NCBI RefSeq assembly: GCF_039522165.1 | Contig: NZ_BAAADE010000002.1 | Coordinates: forward strand, 124,001 to 188,000 | Length of the DNA stretch: 64,000 bases | DNA from: Paenochrobactrum glaciei | GTDB taxonomy: Bacteria; Pseudomonadota; Alphaproteobacteria; Rhizobiales; Rhizobiaceae | Reading direction: 5' to 3' | Shown: piece by piece, positions 51,751 to 61,300 of the stretch | How positions within the stretch are numbered: position 1 is the stretch's first letter | How the letters are laid out: every line of letters begins with the position of its first letter | Translations under genes and position numbers: made by a program | The notes under the pieces: generated by a model | Database searches by the model: none | What the model was told of the DNA's origin: nothing | What the model saw: the letters and a program-made list of their open reading frames with translations, nothing else

Positions 51751-54005
51751 TATTCAGTGCCTCCATGGAGTGCGCCTGATTTAGCACTGTTGAGCTTGTT
51801 CATGACTTCTTGAGCCACACTGTTCGGATCAGTGGCACCATGAATGACGAAACTATTTTTGACATCAAAGTGCTGTTGTGGTGGCCGCTTGTCGATGACT
51901 TCGGCATTGATGACTTGTTCAACACGGCTACCGCCCATAGGCGTCAAAACGCTATCGCGTAAATTTACACCTGCCGGTAAAGGCTGCGGTTCATAGACAT
52001 AGCTTGGAGGAGAGAACGTATCTTTTACGACCTCTGCTCCCTTGCCAGCCAAGTCCATCAAATAGGTCAGCCAAGCCGGAGGTTCAGGCCATCCGATATT
52101 TACGTCAAACGTGAATAAGGATTGGAGATCAGCGATCTTGCTGTCGAACCAGCTTACAAGGTCTGCCCATTTGCTGCTCACACCAGCCAGTAGCCGATCA
52201 ATCCAAGCAGCACCCCACATGTTAAATTCGCCAGCTTTTTTGGCTCCCCATGCGGCAAGCGCCTCTGCTGGTACGATACCTTCCTCTAATCCCATAAGCG
52301 CATTAGCGCGGTTTTTCATGCCGCTCCAAGATTCACCAAACCAGCTTTTCTCAACGTCTTGTTCGATCTTTTGCCAGCGTTCATGGTTCTTGCGAATTTG
52401 CTCCATGCGCTCTTCTGGAGTGCGACCAAGATCGTCAACAATCTCAAAGCCCATTGTCCAGAGCCAACTCGCCGCCATTAACCGGCGCGCAGCCGTGTTG
52501 AAGGTGTTGAGCTTTCCTTGTGCCTTTATAATTTCAGCGCCGGTTTTAAATATGTTGCCACCCAAGGCTTGCATACCAGCTGCAAGTATTCTGGCACCTC
52601 CTGCGACCAGCCCGAATGTAGCGCGTACAGATAACAAGCCTGCCTTCAATAACCGCCAGCCTATAGCCACATTGCGACCGGCCTTATCAAACTTCAGGAA
52701 CATTCCGATTGTTGAAATCAGACCTAATTTCAGGCCAGCAAATGCAAAGGCTAACAAGCGGGATGCAATAGACAAGGCAAGGAGTGCCGCTACCGCCTTA
52801 ACGCCAAAGGCAACAAGCTCTGGATGGGCTTCAGAATAATCGGTAATTTTGTTCATCAGCACTGTGAGAATGCCGCCCAATTCAATCAATGGGGGAAATA
52901 ACATCGTGCCAAAAGCGATTGCCGTGCCTTCAGCTGCAGACTGCATTTCCTTCAACATACCATTGAAGCCTTGCATCTGAACTTTGGAAATTCGTTCGGC
53001 TGTACCAGCTGATTTTTCTAGTTCTTCGGTTAGTTTTTCAAGCGCGCCAGAACCTTGGCTCACAAGCGCCATCATAGCGGGTCCGGCTCTTTGACCAAAG
53101 ATTTGCATCATCAAGCCGGTGTTATCTGCATGTGGTTCCAGCTGCTTAATAATATCAACTAAAGGCAATAACCGACCTTTTGCATCAGTGAATGTAAGGT
53201 TGGCCTCTTTCATCGCGGCGCGAACGCCCTTAGTTGGCGAAAGCATGCGCGTCATTGCCCCACGCAAGCCTGTGCCAGCCATAGACGCTTGAATACCGGC
53301 ATTACCCATTAGTGCGAGCGCGGCAGTTGCTTCTTCAAAATTTACACCCGCACTCGAAGCCACAGGACCAGCATATTTCATGGCTTCAGCCAATTGACTG
53401 AGATCAGTGTTTGCTGAGGTGAACGCCTTAACGAGCACATCATTTACATGTGCAAGGTCTTCAGTTTTCTTGCCATACGCAGTTAAAATATTAGTGACAA
53501 TATCGGCAGCTCTTGCCAGATCAAGCTGTGCAGAAGCAGCTAATTGTAAAGTACCTGGCATGGCACCAATGATGTCGTTGGTTTTAAAACCTGCCATTGC
53601 AAGAAAGCCTTGCGCATCGGCGGCTTGGCGTGTGGTGAATTGAGTTGTGCGCCCCAGAAATAATGCCTGCTTTTGCAAGCGCAGAAACTCGTCTTCAGTT
53701 GCATTTGATAATGCACGAACACGGTTCATTTCTGTTTCAAAACCAGCCGCAATTTTCACGGGAGCAAAAACAGAGAGCGCCATACCGGCTGCACCCATTA
53801 AGCGGCCGCGAGCCTGAGACAGTTGCGTCTGAGCTTTCTTGGTTGCCTCATCAATATTTTCAATTGAAAAGCCCGCTTTAATCGCACCATTAAATCCGTC
53901 GGCGAACTTGTTAAAGCCACCTTGCATGTTTTGCATTGAGTTGGCGATTTTTTGAGCGGGCGCGGTAAACTGATCCACCAGACGGATCAAGAATGAAACG
54001 TTCAT
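51750..54005 (-). CDS. T: Phage tail tape measure protein
   Basis: 751 aa. Tape-measure proteins set tail length and are ejected with DNA. TP901-like core: FETEMNRVRALSNATEDEFLRLQKQALFLGRTTQFTTRQAADAQGFLAMAGF ... VNFEEATAALALMGNAGIQASMAGTGLRGAMTRML. Then a hydrophobic region (~370-480, LVAFGVKAVAALLALSIASRLLAFAFAGLKLG) and a C-terminal half with few features. Starts with FLIRLVDQFTAPAQKIANSMQNMQGG. Medium size for a contractile tail of roughly P2 length. Confidence 0.92.
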   Translation of the reverse strand: MNVSFLIRLVDQFTAPAQKIANSMQNMQGGFNKFADGFNGAIKAGFSIENIDEATKKAQTQLSQARGRLMGAAGMALSVFAPVKIAAGFETEMNRVRALSNATEDEFLRLQKQALFLGRTTQFTTRQAADAQGFLAMAGFKTNDIIGAMPGTLQLAASAQLDLARAADIVTNILTAYGKKTEDLAHVNDVLVKAFTSANTDLSQLAEAMKYAGPVASSAGVNFEEATAALALMGNAGIQASMAGTGLRGAMTRMLSPTKGVRAAMKEANLTFTDAKGRLLPLVDIIKQLEPHADNTGLMMQIFGQRAGPAMMALVSQGSGALEKLTEELEKSAGTAERISKVQMQGFNGMLKEMQSAAEGTAIAFGTMLFPPLIELGGILTVLMNKITDYSEAHPELVAFGVKAVAALLALSIASRLLAFAFAGLKLGLISTIGMFLKFDKAGRNVAIGWRLLKAGLLSVRATFGLVAGGARILAAGMQALGGNIFKTGAEIIKAQGKLNTFNTAARRLMAASWLWTMGFEIVDDLGRTPEERMEQIRKNHERWQKIEQDVEKSWFGESWSGMKNRANALMGLEEGIVPAEALAAWGAKKAGEFNMWGAAWIDRLLAGVSSKWADLVSWFDSKIADLQSLFTFDVNIGWPEPPAWLTYLMDLAGKGAEVVKDTFSPPSYVYEPQPLPAGVNLRDSVLTPMGGSRVEQVINAEVIDKRPPQQHFDVKNSFVIHGATDPNSVAQEVMNKLNSAKSGALHGGTE

Positions 54006-54526
54006 CTATGCCTCCGTCTGGCTGTTAAGTCCGGTCAGTCTGGGTAGTTCGATGCGATATCGGAGCAGATCAACCCAGTCGGTTTGATCGATAATATCGG
54101 GTTGCCATTTATAGAATGCGGCTACGTCTGCGCAGTATTCGAAGACATTAAGGACTGGAGTGCCGGAAAAAAACCGGTGAGAGCCTTCAGAATTTTGAAC
54201 ATATCTTCGACATCGAGCTCATCAACAAAAGCCGGACTTTCATCGCACATGCTCGCAATAATACTCATCAGCTCATCCAGCACCGACGGCTCAAATAATT
54301 TAACTGACAGAGTAGAAAACAGTTCTTTTGCATCAACATTTTTAGCGTCGCCACTACTTAGTAATGCCTTTGCAAAATCAGCTCCGATAAGAGCTGCCAG
54401 TCGTTTCGCATGGGCAGTACGGGGACGCTTGATTGTGATCGTGTCACGCGAAGCTGCTTTACCATCTTCACCTTTGACCGGAACAGAAAAAACAAGGGAC
54501 ACATTAATTGACGTTTTGGGGGTCAT
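54006..54526 (-). CDS. Tail assembly chaperone, frameshifted long form (E+E'-like)
   Basis: The heptamer T-TTT-TTT lies at 54173-54167 with codon boundaries right for tandem -1 slippage (Gly118 GGT, then TTT TTT as Phe119-Phe120). Slipping back one base gives the frame SGTPVLNVFEYCADVAAFY..., which runs 53 codons to TAG at 54008-54006, immediately before the tape-measure ATG. The long form would be 173 aa. The new tail KWQPDIIDQTDWVDLLRYRIEL resembles the E' extensions of contractile phages. Direct evidence is the site and the open frame; the frameshift itself is inferred from the known P2 mechanism. Confidence 0.85.
54122..54526 (-). CDS. E: Tail assembly chaperone, short form (P2 gpE-like)
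   Basis: 134 aa ending SSNTAQT. Mostly helical with TIKRPRTAHAKRLAALIGADFAKALLSSGD and LSVKLFEPSVLDELMSIIASMCDESPAFVDELDVEDMFKILKALTGFF. Position between FII (tube) and T (tape measure) is that of gpE, and the gene carries a -1 frameshift site near its end (see the extended form). The short form stops 13 codons after the site. Confidence 0.85.
   Translation of the reverse strand: MTPKTSINVSLVFSVPVKGEDGKAASRDTITIKRPRTAHAKRLAALIGADFAKALLSSGDAKNVDAKELFSTLSVKLFEPSVLDELMSIIASMCDESPAFVDELDVEDMFKILKALTGFFPALQSLMSSNTAQT
54167..54173 (-). promoter_or_regulatory. -1 ribosomal frameshift slippery heptamer
   Basis: TTTTTTT on the minus strand, in the frame X-XXY-YYZ relative to the chaperone gene (last base of codon 118 plus codons 119 and 120). 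Confidence 0.85.
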
Positions 54527-54542
54527 TTCAACCGTCTTTCAA

Positions 54543-55061
54543 TTAAAATAAAATGCGACGTCTGTCGGAGTTCACAGGCTCATAATTGCGAACAACCCAG
54601 CCGCCGAGTTTGAAGTTGAAGCGATGCAAAATGCGATTGTCCCAATATTCTGTGTAGTTCCAGATGCCGTTGATCTCGTGGTCAAAGCCGCTGGCTTTGC
54701 CGCCTGACATTTCTTCACTATCAACCTTGGTAAGACGTCCCAGGACATCCACAGCATGTTCGTGTGTCGAACCATCTTCTTCTGAGATAACCAGCTTGCG
54801 GCCGGTGAAATTATGTCGCTTTCCCGGCTCGCCGCCATAAAGGCCAATGAGTTCCGGATTGTGTGACTTGACCTTGAACGGAATGGCCAGCGCCTTAGTG
54901 CCAAGACCAGTGATATTGGTCTGCAAATCGCTGCCACCGGGCTGAAATTCTTCCATGATCTCTTCAAGTGAAGCGAGCTTTAAAGTTTCAATTTCGAGTG
55001 CCAGTTTGATGTTGTCGTTCACGTTCAATGTGAAACCGCGTAGAATACGAAGTGCTTGCAT
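54543..55061 (-). CDS. FII: Phage major tail tube protein FII
   Basis: 172 aa. P2 gpFII family: inner tube subunit. LEIETLKLASLEEIMEEFQPGGSDLQTNITGLGTKALAIPFKVKSHNPELIGLYGGEPGKRHNFTGRKLV at the core. Ends with DNRILHRFNFKLGGWVVRNYEPVNSDRR. Lies 12 bases after the sheath gene, the usual FI-FII pair. Confidence 0.92.
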   Translation of the reverse strand: MQALRILRGFTLNVNDNIKLALEIETLKLASLEEIMEEFQPGGSDLQTNITGLGTKALAIPFKVKSHNPELIGLYGGEPGKRHNFTGRKLVISEEDGSTHEHAVDVLGRLTKVDSEEMSGGKASGFDHEINGIWNYTEYWDNRILHRFNFKLGGWVVRNYEPVNSDRRRILF

Positions 55062-55073
55062 GATTTACTCCTG

Positions 55074-56342
55074 TCAGCCTGCCATCATGTCGCCAATTGA
55101 GGTGGAGAAAGACACATTCATGCGGCGCTGAATGTTCTCGGCCAAACTGTCGAAATAAGCTTCATTGCGACGTGAGCCGAAGATGAGGTCTTCCAAAGGC
55201 GGAGCTTCTTCTGCATCAAACTCAATGCGAATTTTCCCGCTGCGCATTGAAGCATTGCTGTTTAGGTCACGCTCCCACCACATACGACCGCCAAGAATGG
55301 CTCCGATTGCTGTCATCTCATCGAGAAGCGCTTGCCCAGATCGCATTACGGCCATCACATGTGCGTCGGACAAGTTGTCATCATTTGCCCAGCGGAAACC
55401 GCGCATGATTGTTTTCTCAAGCGCTGCACGGGTGCGAACCACGTTGATAAACTGCCATAATGGGTCTTCTGATGTGGTGCGATTACCCCATAGGGTGCGG
55501 CCGTTAGGTGCAAATTGACCACCTGCGCCTTGAACGAGGCGTGAGGGAATAAATGTTGCGATACCAGCTTCATTGAGCTGATTGGCTTCGTGGTCAATTT
55601 CGCCGTCAAAATAACTGATCGGACGAGCAGTCCCCAAGATGCCCAATGTTTCCTGATTGGACGGAGACCAGTAAACACCGCCTTTTTGCTTGTCTCGTTT
55701 CAAGATGAGTGCGGCCGCATATATTGATGCAGGTTTGAGCGCTACTTCTGTGGCTGATGCCACACGTACAAATGGGTCAATCAAATAAGTATAGCGGGAT
55801 GAAAAATCGGCGCGGATACGCAGACTGGAAGCGGCATCGTTGCCTCCAGTATCAAATACTGAAATAGCACGAAGCTTTGTGCCTACCTGTTCCACGGCAT
55901 CGGCCAATGGATTTTTAGCATCATCAACCTGACCAGCTGAATAGGATGGTGCTATTAAAACAGTTGGTTCAACACCAGTATGACCAAGCGCAAATGATAA
56001 AGCATGCACACCAGACATAGAGGCTGCAGAGCCAATCATCTTATTGCGAATTTCTTCTGTGGTGGATGTTGCAGTTGTATCCGGACGCACGAAAACACAG
56101 GGGGCTTCGATGCCTTGAGCTTTAATCGCGTTGATAATATCAAGTGCATTCCCGCTTGAACCCAACTTACTGATGGCTTCAGTTTGATGCGTATAAAACG
56201 CAAATGGTTCATCGGGTGCAAAATCAGCGTCAGGGGCATGAACAACGGCACCAATAACTGAGCCATCGGCCACATCCAAAGGACGAGGCTCATTGCCAGC
56301 ATCAATAATGCGTGTGCCATGATTGAAAGGTGCGGTTGCCAT
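55074..56342 (-). CDS. FI: Phage tail sheath protein FI
   Basis: 422 aa, close to the P2 gpFI length. Contractile sheath: start FNHGTRIIDAGNEPRPLDVADGSVIGAVVHAPDADFAPDEPFAFYTHQTEAISKLG. Mid part with FSSRYTYLIDPFVRV, and the conserved C-terminal domain IPSRLVQGAGGQFAPNGRTLWGNRTTSEDPLWQFINVVRTRAALEKTIMRGFRWANDD. It starts a new group after the terminator at 56407-56439. Confidence 0.94.
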   Translation of the reverse strand: MATAPFNHGTRIIDAGNEPRPLDVADGSVIGAVVHAPDADFAPDEPFAFYTHQTEAISKLGSSGNALDIINAIKAQGIEAPCVFVRPDTTATSTTEEIRNKMIGSAASMSGVHALSFALGHTGVEPTVLIAPSYSAGQVDDAKNPLADAVEQVGTKLRAISVFDTGGNDAASSLRIRADFSSRYTYLIDPFVRVASATEVALKPASIYAAALILKRDKQKGGVYWSPSNQETLGILGTARPISYFDGEIDHEANQLNEAGIATFIPSRLVQGAGGQFAPNGRTLWGNRTTSEDPLWQFINVVRTRAALEKTIMRGFRWANDDNLSDAHVMAVMRSGQALLDEMTAIGAILGGRMWWERDLNSNASMRSGKIRIEFDAEEAPPLEDLIFGSRRNEAYFDSLAENIQRRMNVSFSTSIGDMMAG

Positions 56343-56406
56343 TAAGCGTCTCCAAAACCCGTTTAAAGGGACTTAAAACTGTCTTGAAGAGTTTAGTTGT
56401 TTGGCA

Positions 56407-56439
56407 AAATAAAACGCCCCTGACAGTGTCAGGGGCGCT
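56407..56439 (-). terminator. Terminator splitting the fibre and sheath groups
   Basis: CGCCCCTGACA (56415-56425) pairs with TGTCAGGGGCG (56427-56437) with almost no loop; on the minus strand TTTTATTTTG follows. Upstream transcripts (baseplate and fibre genes) would stop here before the sheath gene. Confidence 0.7.
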
Positions 56440-56503
56440 TGATCATTTCATTGAAATATAGCCACATCATATAAAGTTTTTGAAAGACCGCCAAGTCTAA
56501 AAG

Positions 56504-56674
56504 TTATTTACCCGAAAGCTGGTCTTCACCTTCTGCCTTATGCTCACCGCAAAACCAAAGCTGGCCGTAACGCCCACGGAAACCGAAGCTACCCCATTTG
56601 GTACAACCATTGGCCATGCAAGGATGTTCTTCAACCCCACTTTGTGCTGATTCGGATGACTTGTCCTTGTCCAT
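56504..56674 (-). CDS. Small Cys/His protein, putative zinc-binding
   Basis: 56 aa, too short for most ORF lists. Starts MDKDKSSESAQSGVEEHPCMANGCTKWGSFGFRGRYG and ends QLWFCGEHKAEGEDQLSGK. The pattern Cys-x4-Cys ... Cys-x2-His (HPCMANGC ... WFCGEH) suggests one zinc site. It lies between the fibre-associated gene and the terminator before the sheath gene, on the same strand. Codon pattern and composition look like real phage coding sequence. Function unknown. Confidence 0.65.
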   Translation of the reverse strand: MDKDKSSESAQSGVEEHPCMANGCTKWGSFGFRGRYGQLWFCGEHKAEGEDQLSGK

Positions 56675-56740
56675 GTTCCACGCCTAGATAGTTAGTGTCA
56701 GGTTCTTTTCGAACATGACTGATATAAAGGCAACTGGAAT

Positions 56741-57256
56741 TTATAACTTTGCAGCTTCGCTCCAGAAGTCATCTTTCTGCTCAACAGTCCATTGCATAGC
56801 CTGCCGGACAATCTCGGCGAGTGGATGCGCTCGGTTGAAAGAATGCGCCCCGATCACAAGCATCTGAGCGTTGAACTGATCATCTTCGGTTGGTAGCTGA
56901 TCGATGATCACTTGCAGCGCTGTGGGGATCGAACCACTTGTCAGTGCGCTCAACGCTTCCGCCTTCGTAATGATCTCCATCACTGCAAGTTGCTGGAAGA
57001 ACTGGCGGCGGCTAATTTCTTCAGGAATAGGCTCTGGCTCAGGTTCAGGCTCAACATAAGGTGCGATTTCACCGTGCAAACCCGCCAAGGCTTCATCCCA
57101 CAATTCCCGACCCGCCTGAGTGGCGTAGTTCGCAGTAATACTGCACGGCGCACGACCTATATGGGAAAATTCAACCTCACCACCAAGTAGCGATTTCTCA
57201 GCATCGTACCAGAACAGCGAGTAAACCTTATCAATTGTATAGTCAGTGGCAGACAT
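56741..57256 (-). CDS. Phage fibre-associated protein (tail fibre assembly-like)
   Basis: 171 aa from the ATG at 57256, which overlaps the fibre stop by one base (TAATG). N-terminal ~70 residues (TIDKVYSLFWYDAEKSLLGGEVEFSHIGRAPCSITANYATQAGRELWDEALAG) are of the type seen in genes after phage fibres; then a Glu/Pro linker (EPEPEPIPEE) and a helical C-terminal domain with RRQFFQQLAVMEIITKAEALSALTSG. Position after a fibre gene points to a fibre chaperone or decoration role. Not a close match to P2 gpG that I can name. Confidence 0.6.
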   Translation of the reverse strand: MSATDYTIDKVYSLFWYDAEKSLLGGEVEFSHIGRAPCSITANYATQAGRELWDEALAGLHGEIAPYVEPEPEPEPIPEEISRRQFFQQLAVMEIITKAEALSALTSGSIPTALQVIIDQLPTEDDQFNAQMLVIGAHSFNRAHPLAEIVRQAMQWTVEQKDDFWSEAAKL

Positions 57257-58380
57257 TATGCGTTCCTTTTCCAATACAAGACTTCACCTCTGCCACCCGT
57301 TACCATAGCCATATAAGTGCCACCGCCGAATGTTTTACCGTTGGAATTAGCTATAATGAGCTGCCCGCCGCCCACAACAGTTTGACCCGCTACGGGATTA
57401 ACATGATCTACCTTGCCTAAAACAAGAGACCATATAGGGAATACATCTGATACAAGATAGTCAGCTGTACGGCTGTACCCGAACAGATACGCAAAATCGT
57501 ACGCGCGTTGTTCAATACGGGAGTTAATAGCAGAGAATGCGGTGCTATGCCCCCAAGGCAACCAAACATTCCCACCAATGTCACCGTTGGCGTAGAATGA
57601 CCCTGAAGTGCCAGCGCCGACAACGTGGAGGCTACCGTTTTGGATTTGTAAGTCACCCGTTCCACCGAGCCCATAGATCAATTCGTGTTCATATGAACCG
57701 CCTCTACGCAAACGCATACCGTAATCATTATCGTCGGATACGTTGGCGTATAATTCGTATTCTCTACTTCTAGAAGCAGTACCGAACGTAACACTGCTCA
57801 GCTCCGCAATGAACTGTAATGTACCAGACATACGACCGCCGGAAGTAGAAAGTTTACTAGCGATGGATGCTATGAGGTCAGCAAGTTTTACACCTCCACG
57901 ACCCACCGCTTTACCGGACGTACCTTGGAAAACAGGAATTTCACCATCTAATGAGCCTGCGGCACCCGCTAAGAAGGTGTTTAAGACATCCTGCAAGCCG
58001 ACAATGTTAGCCATTGGGTGCTGATGCTCGCCAAGGACGCTCAAGGCAGACCTAAACGCAAAGCCTAGAGCAGTTTTTGCTAGAACGTAATTTAGTTGAG
58101 CATCCTCTGGATTTAATACATCTCCAAGGTCGCCAAGATTGATTTCCTCATCCTTGCGGCGGAACTCTTTAAGCTCGTCTTCTAAGCCCTCCACACCAGC
58201 AAAGTCATGTGTGTGATCTCCTTCAGCTTTTTTCGCTACTGCTTCTGTTATAATTTTCAGCAACGCGTCAATCAGATCAAAGGCGGTTCGGATGGTATGC
58301 ACATCATCAGAAACAGGTGTTACCGGATCTGGCTTTACTATCTTGAAATGCTCTGTACTATTATTGTCCTTATCGCTCAT
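57256..58380 (-). CDS. Phage tail fibre / receptor-binding protein
   Basis: 374 aa from the ATG at 58380, overlapping the upstream stop (TGATG). N-terminal ~150 residues are helical (HTIRTAFDLIDALLKIITEAVAKKAEGDHTHDFAGVEGLEDEL), with two HxH motifs (DHTHDF and EHQHPM), the type of module that joins a fibre to the baseplate. The C-terminal half is Gly/Ser-rich and beta-rich (GGTGDLQIQNGSLHVVGAGTSGSFYANGDIGGNVW...) and ends GRGEVLYWKRNA. Likely host-recognition protein. The variable receptor-binding part would be the last ~200 residues. Confidence 0.75.
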   Translation of the reverse strand: MSDKDNNSTEHFKIVKPDPVTPVSDDVHTIRTAFDLIDALLKIITEAVAKKAEGDHTHDFAGVEGLEDELKEFRRKDEEINLGDLGDVLNPEDAQLNYVLAKTALGFAFRSALSVLGEHQHPMANIVGLQDVLNTFLAGAAGSLDGEIPVFQGTSGKAVGRGGVKLADLIASIASKLSTSGGRMSGTLQFIAELSSVTFGTASRSREYELYANVSDDNDYGMRLRRGGSYEHELIYGLGGTGDLQIQNGSLHVVGAGTSGSFYANGDIGGNVWLPWGHSTAFSAINSRIEQRAYDFAYLFGYSRTADYLVSDVFPIWSLVLGKVDHVNPVAGQTVVGGGQLIIANSNGKTFGGGTYMAMVTGGRGEVLYWKRNA

Positions 58381-61300
58381 CAGAACCATCCTGCTCCAAA
58401 GTCGCCAGCCAGAACACGTGATGCGGCACCACCGGTGGCGATAATTTTCAATCTGATATTTTGGCCAGAAAGATTAGCCTTTTCGAACTTTCGTTCGCTC
58501 CATTGTGGAAAGCTAAGCGGCTCAATGGTTGCTTGTGGCAACTCTACAAAAGCATTGCCATTCGATGAGTATTCCATTCGCAAGGTAGAGCCACCGGGCA
58601 AATAGCACTTGAGATAAGCCGTAAGCCTAAGTGCTGAACCAAATGACATGGCGCGACTGACATATGTGGCCTCCTGCATAATCTCACCGGAAACGACTTC
58701 AATTGGCGCATACAAAACAGGTGACAGTTTTTGGGTGCCTTTTAAAACTGCCCGCAGTTCCACTGTCTCTGTAATGTGCTCAGTTAGCTCCAAAAGCTGA
58801 TATGGAAGAAGCTTGTAAATTGTTCCATTGCTACGCTTTAATTCAAAAATGACCGAGCATTGTGCTGATGGTAATTCAACGGCAGCGCGGATTTGCAAAT
58901 CAGAACAACGAACCAGATCAAGTGTTCCCAGATCAACTACTTTTGTCGTTGCAGTAAACTTGGCTGCGATCAAACGGAACGATAGAGCTTCATCCTGATG
59001 CGCAGTCCATGTTTCGGCATTCACACTGTCGAAACGTGGTCCGATTACATATGGATGAGACGAAACCCACTTTTGTAGATCACGGTCATATCCGCCAAGC
59101 TTTGCCAAAGAGACCGAATGTTCATTATCATCAGTCTTGATAACAAAAGCTGACTTACGATCAGACAGTGTCGTCACCGGCAACGGATAACGTGCAGACA
59201 CCCAGCCAATATTGACCTGTCGCATACTTAAAGCTGTCTGTGCTTCAATATCAGTGGTTGGATAGCCGTTATCAGTACTGACCTGCTCAATCAGCAAATG
59301 CTTTGAAGCATCACCAATTTTGCAGATATGGAAATCAACTCCCATGATCTGACGTGGCTCGTTAACTGCAAAAATCTGCGCTTGCGGATCGCTTTTTGCC
59401 TGTGTCCAGCGTTGCACCGTAGTAACGCGGCGCATTACATCAATTTCAATGGTTCCTTGTCCTGTAAAAAGAGCAGAAGCTTGGGAACCACCACGTCCCT
59501 TTGCCAGTACTGTTTTAGTGCCAGCAGTTACTTTCTCAGGGATAGTGAATGTACCTTCAACAACACCATCTGGATCGGCTTCAAGTTGGTTTGAAGGCAA
59601 GACACTTAAGCCGTCAAAAGTCAGCACATCAAGCAATTCACCCGCCCCAAAACCAGTGACATGAAAGCGAACTGGAATCTGACGTAAGAATTCAGCTTGC
59701 TCATTACGCTGTGCAAGCAGCTGATCCGTTTGCGACGTTTCTTCAAGTGGTCCTGATCGGCGCGAACCCATATTGAGATTGATCGTCTCAGGCGATGCCC
59801 ATTGCGTTTGTTGGACAGTCCAAAAGTCGACTGCCGGATCAAGTGACAGACTCGCAGGGAGCAATTCAAAATTGGCATATGGATTAATCTTCACACAGCC
59901 GGTTTTAAGCTCCTGCTTTGTGATGATCTCTTCCACATAATCCAGCATGACAGGTGCAGGTAAATCCACCATATGAATGGTTGGTTTAATTGCCAGCTGC
60001 AAAACACCGTTACCGATTGCAGCAGTCTGTTCAACACCTGCATCGCGATAGCTGTCATCACGAAAAGCATCAACAAACATGCCTTTCTTCGCTACCGGCT
60101 CACGAGCATCAAAATCATTGCGGATGCGGTTCAACTGGATCAAGCGGTCATGATCAAGGATGCGATCAAAATAACGCCACATCTCCTGATATGGCGCTGA
60201 ACGCACCGCATTATTATTTACGATTGGTGGTGTCATCCAGTCATAAGAAACTGTTGCCAATGGCAAAACATCGGCTGGCACCAAAGGTGGCAAAGGATTG
60301 GTCAGTGCAGACACGCCTTTGATATAAATTGGTGCGCCATTTTCCATCAATCCGATAAGGTCGATGCGCGGCATCTTGGTCGTATAAGCGATGATGATTT
60401 CACCACCATTTGCACCGCCTGAAACGGTCACTTGCGCCTGATCATGGTGATCAGCTGTGACGCTGGCACGGTAACGATAGGTGCATTCATAGGTTGTTCC
60501 GGGCGCAGGCTCTTTGCCAGCTGGTGCCCAATCAACCGTGTTACCACTACGAATATAATCAGTGCCCTGTGTGTAGCCGGGTATAGAAATGATTTCTAAA
60601 ACCGAATTATCCGGTAAACCATCCTGACCATTGGCAGTTGCACCACGCGTGACCGATACCTTCTTTTCCTTGGTCAGCAATATGGAGCTGATCATGCCGA
60701 TCGGTGGTTGATGAACTGTAAATGTGTGTGATGCGCCGCCGGTGTAAATATGTGTTTCACCCGGCACAGCTGTTTCATCCCAATCCTCTAATTCAGATAA
60801 ACGCAAAGCGGCATGTCGTGTGCGTTTGAAGCCAGAAATATTGGCTTCGCCTTGTTCGATCGAGAACTCTTGCGCACCCGCATTGGCACCCAAAGAAGTG
60901 ACGCGGCAACCGGAAACGACATAATGCCCGTGGTGACGGTCATAGATCGCAAGCTGCTGCATAACCGGTTCTAACATAGATGGTCCGGTCTGATCTAAAA
61001 TCGTTCCGTCCTGTAAGGTGTAAACGGTATAAAAATCACCGGACTGATCATCATCGGCCAACGCCCAGATGATTGATGCAACTTCACGCGCGGCTCCGGG
61101 TTCACCTTGAGCCAAAGAACCCGGCACAAGCCCCAAGAGACTTGGATCATCTTCATGAGTGATATAATTCACCTGAAGGCGCACACCAATTTCGACACGC
61201 CCCTGCATCGGTACATTTTGAAGCACAGCTTCTTCAACCGGATAAACATCCCCAACCACATAAATGCGGCCTTCAGTGAGCAGAACCTTTGCTTGCTCAA

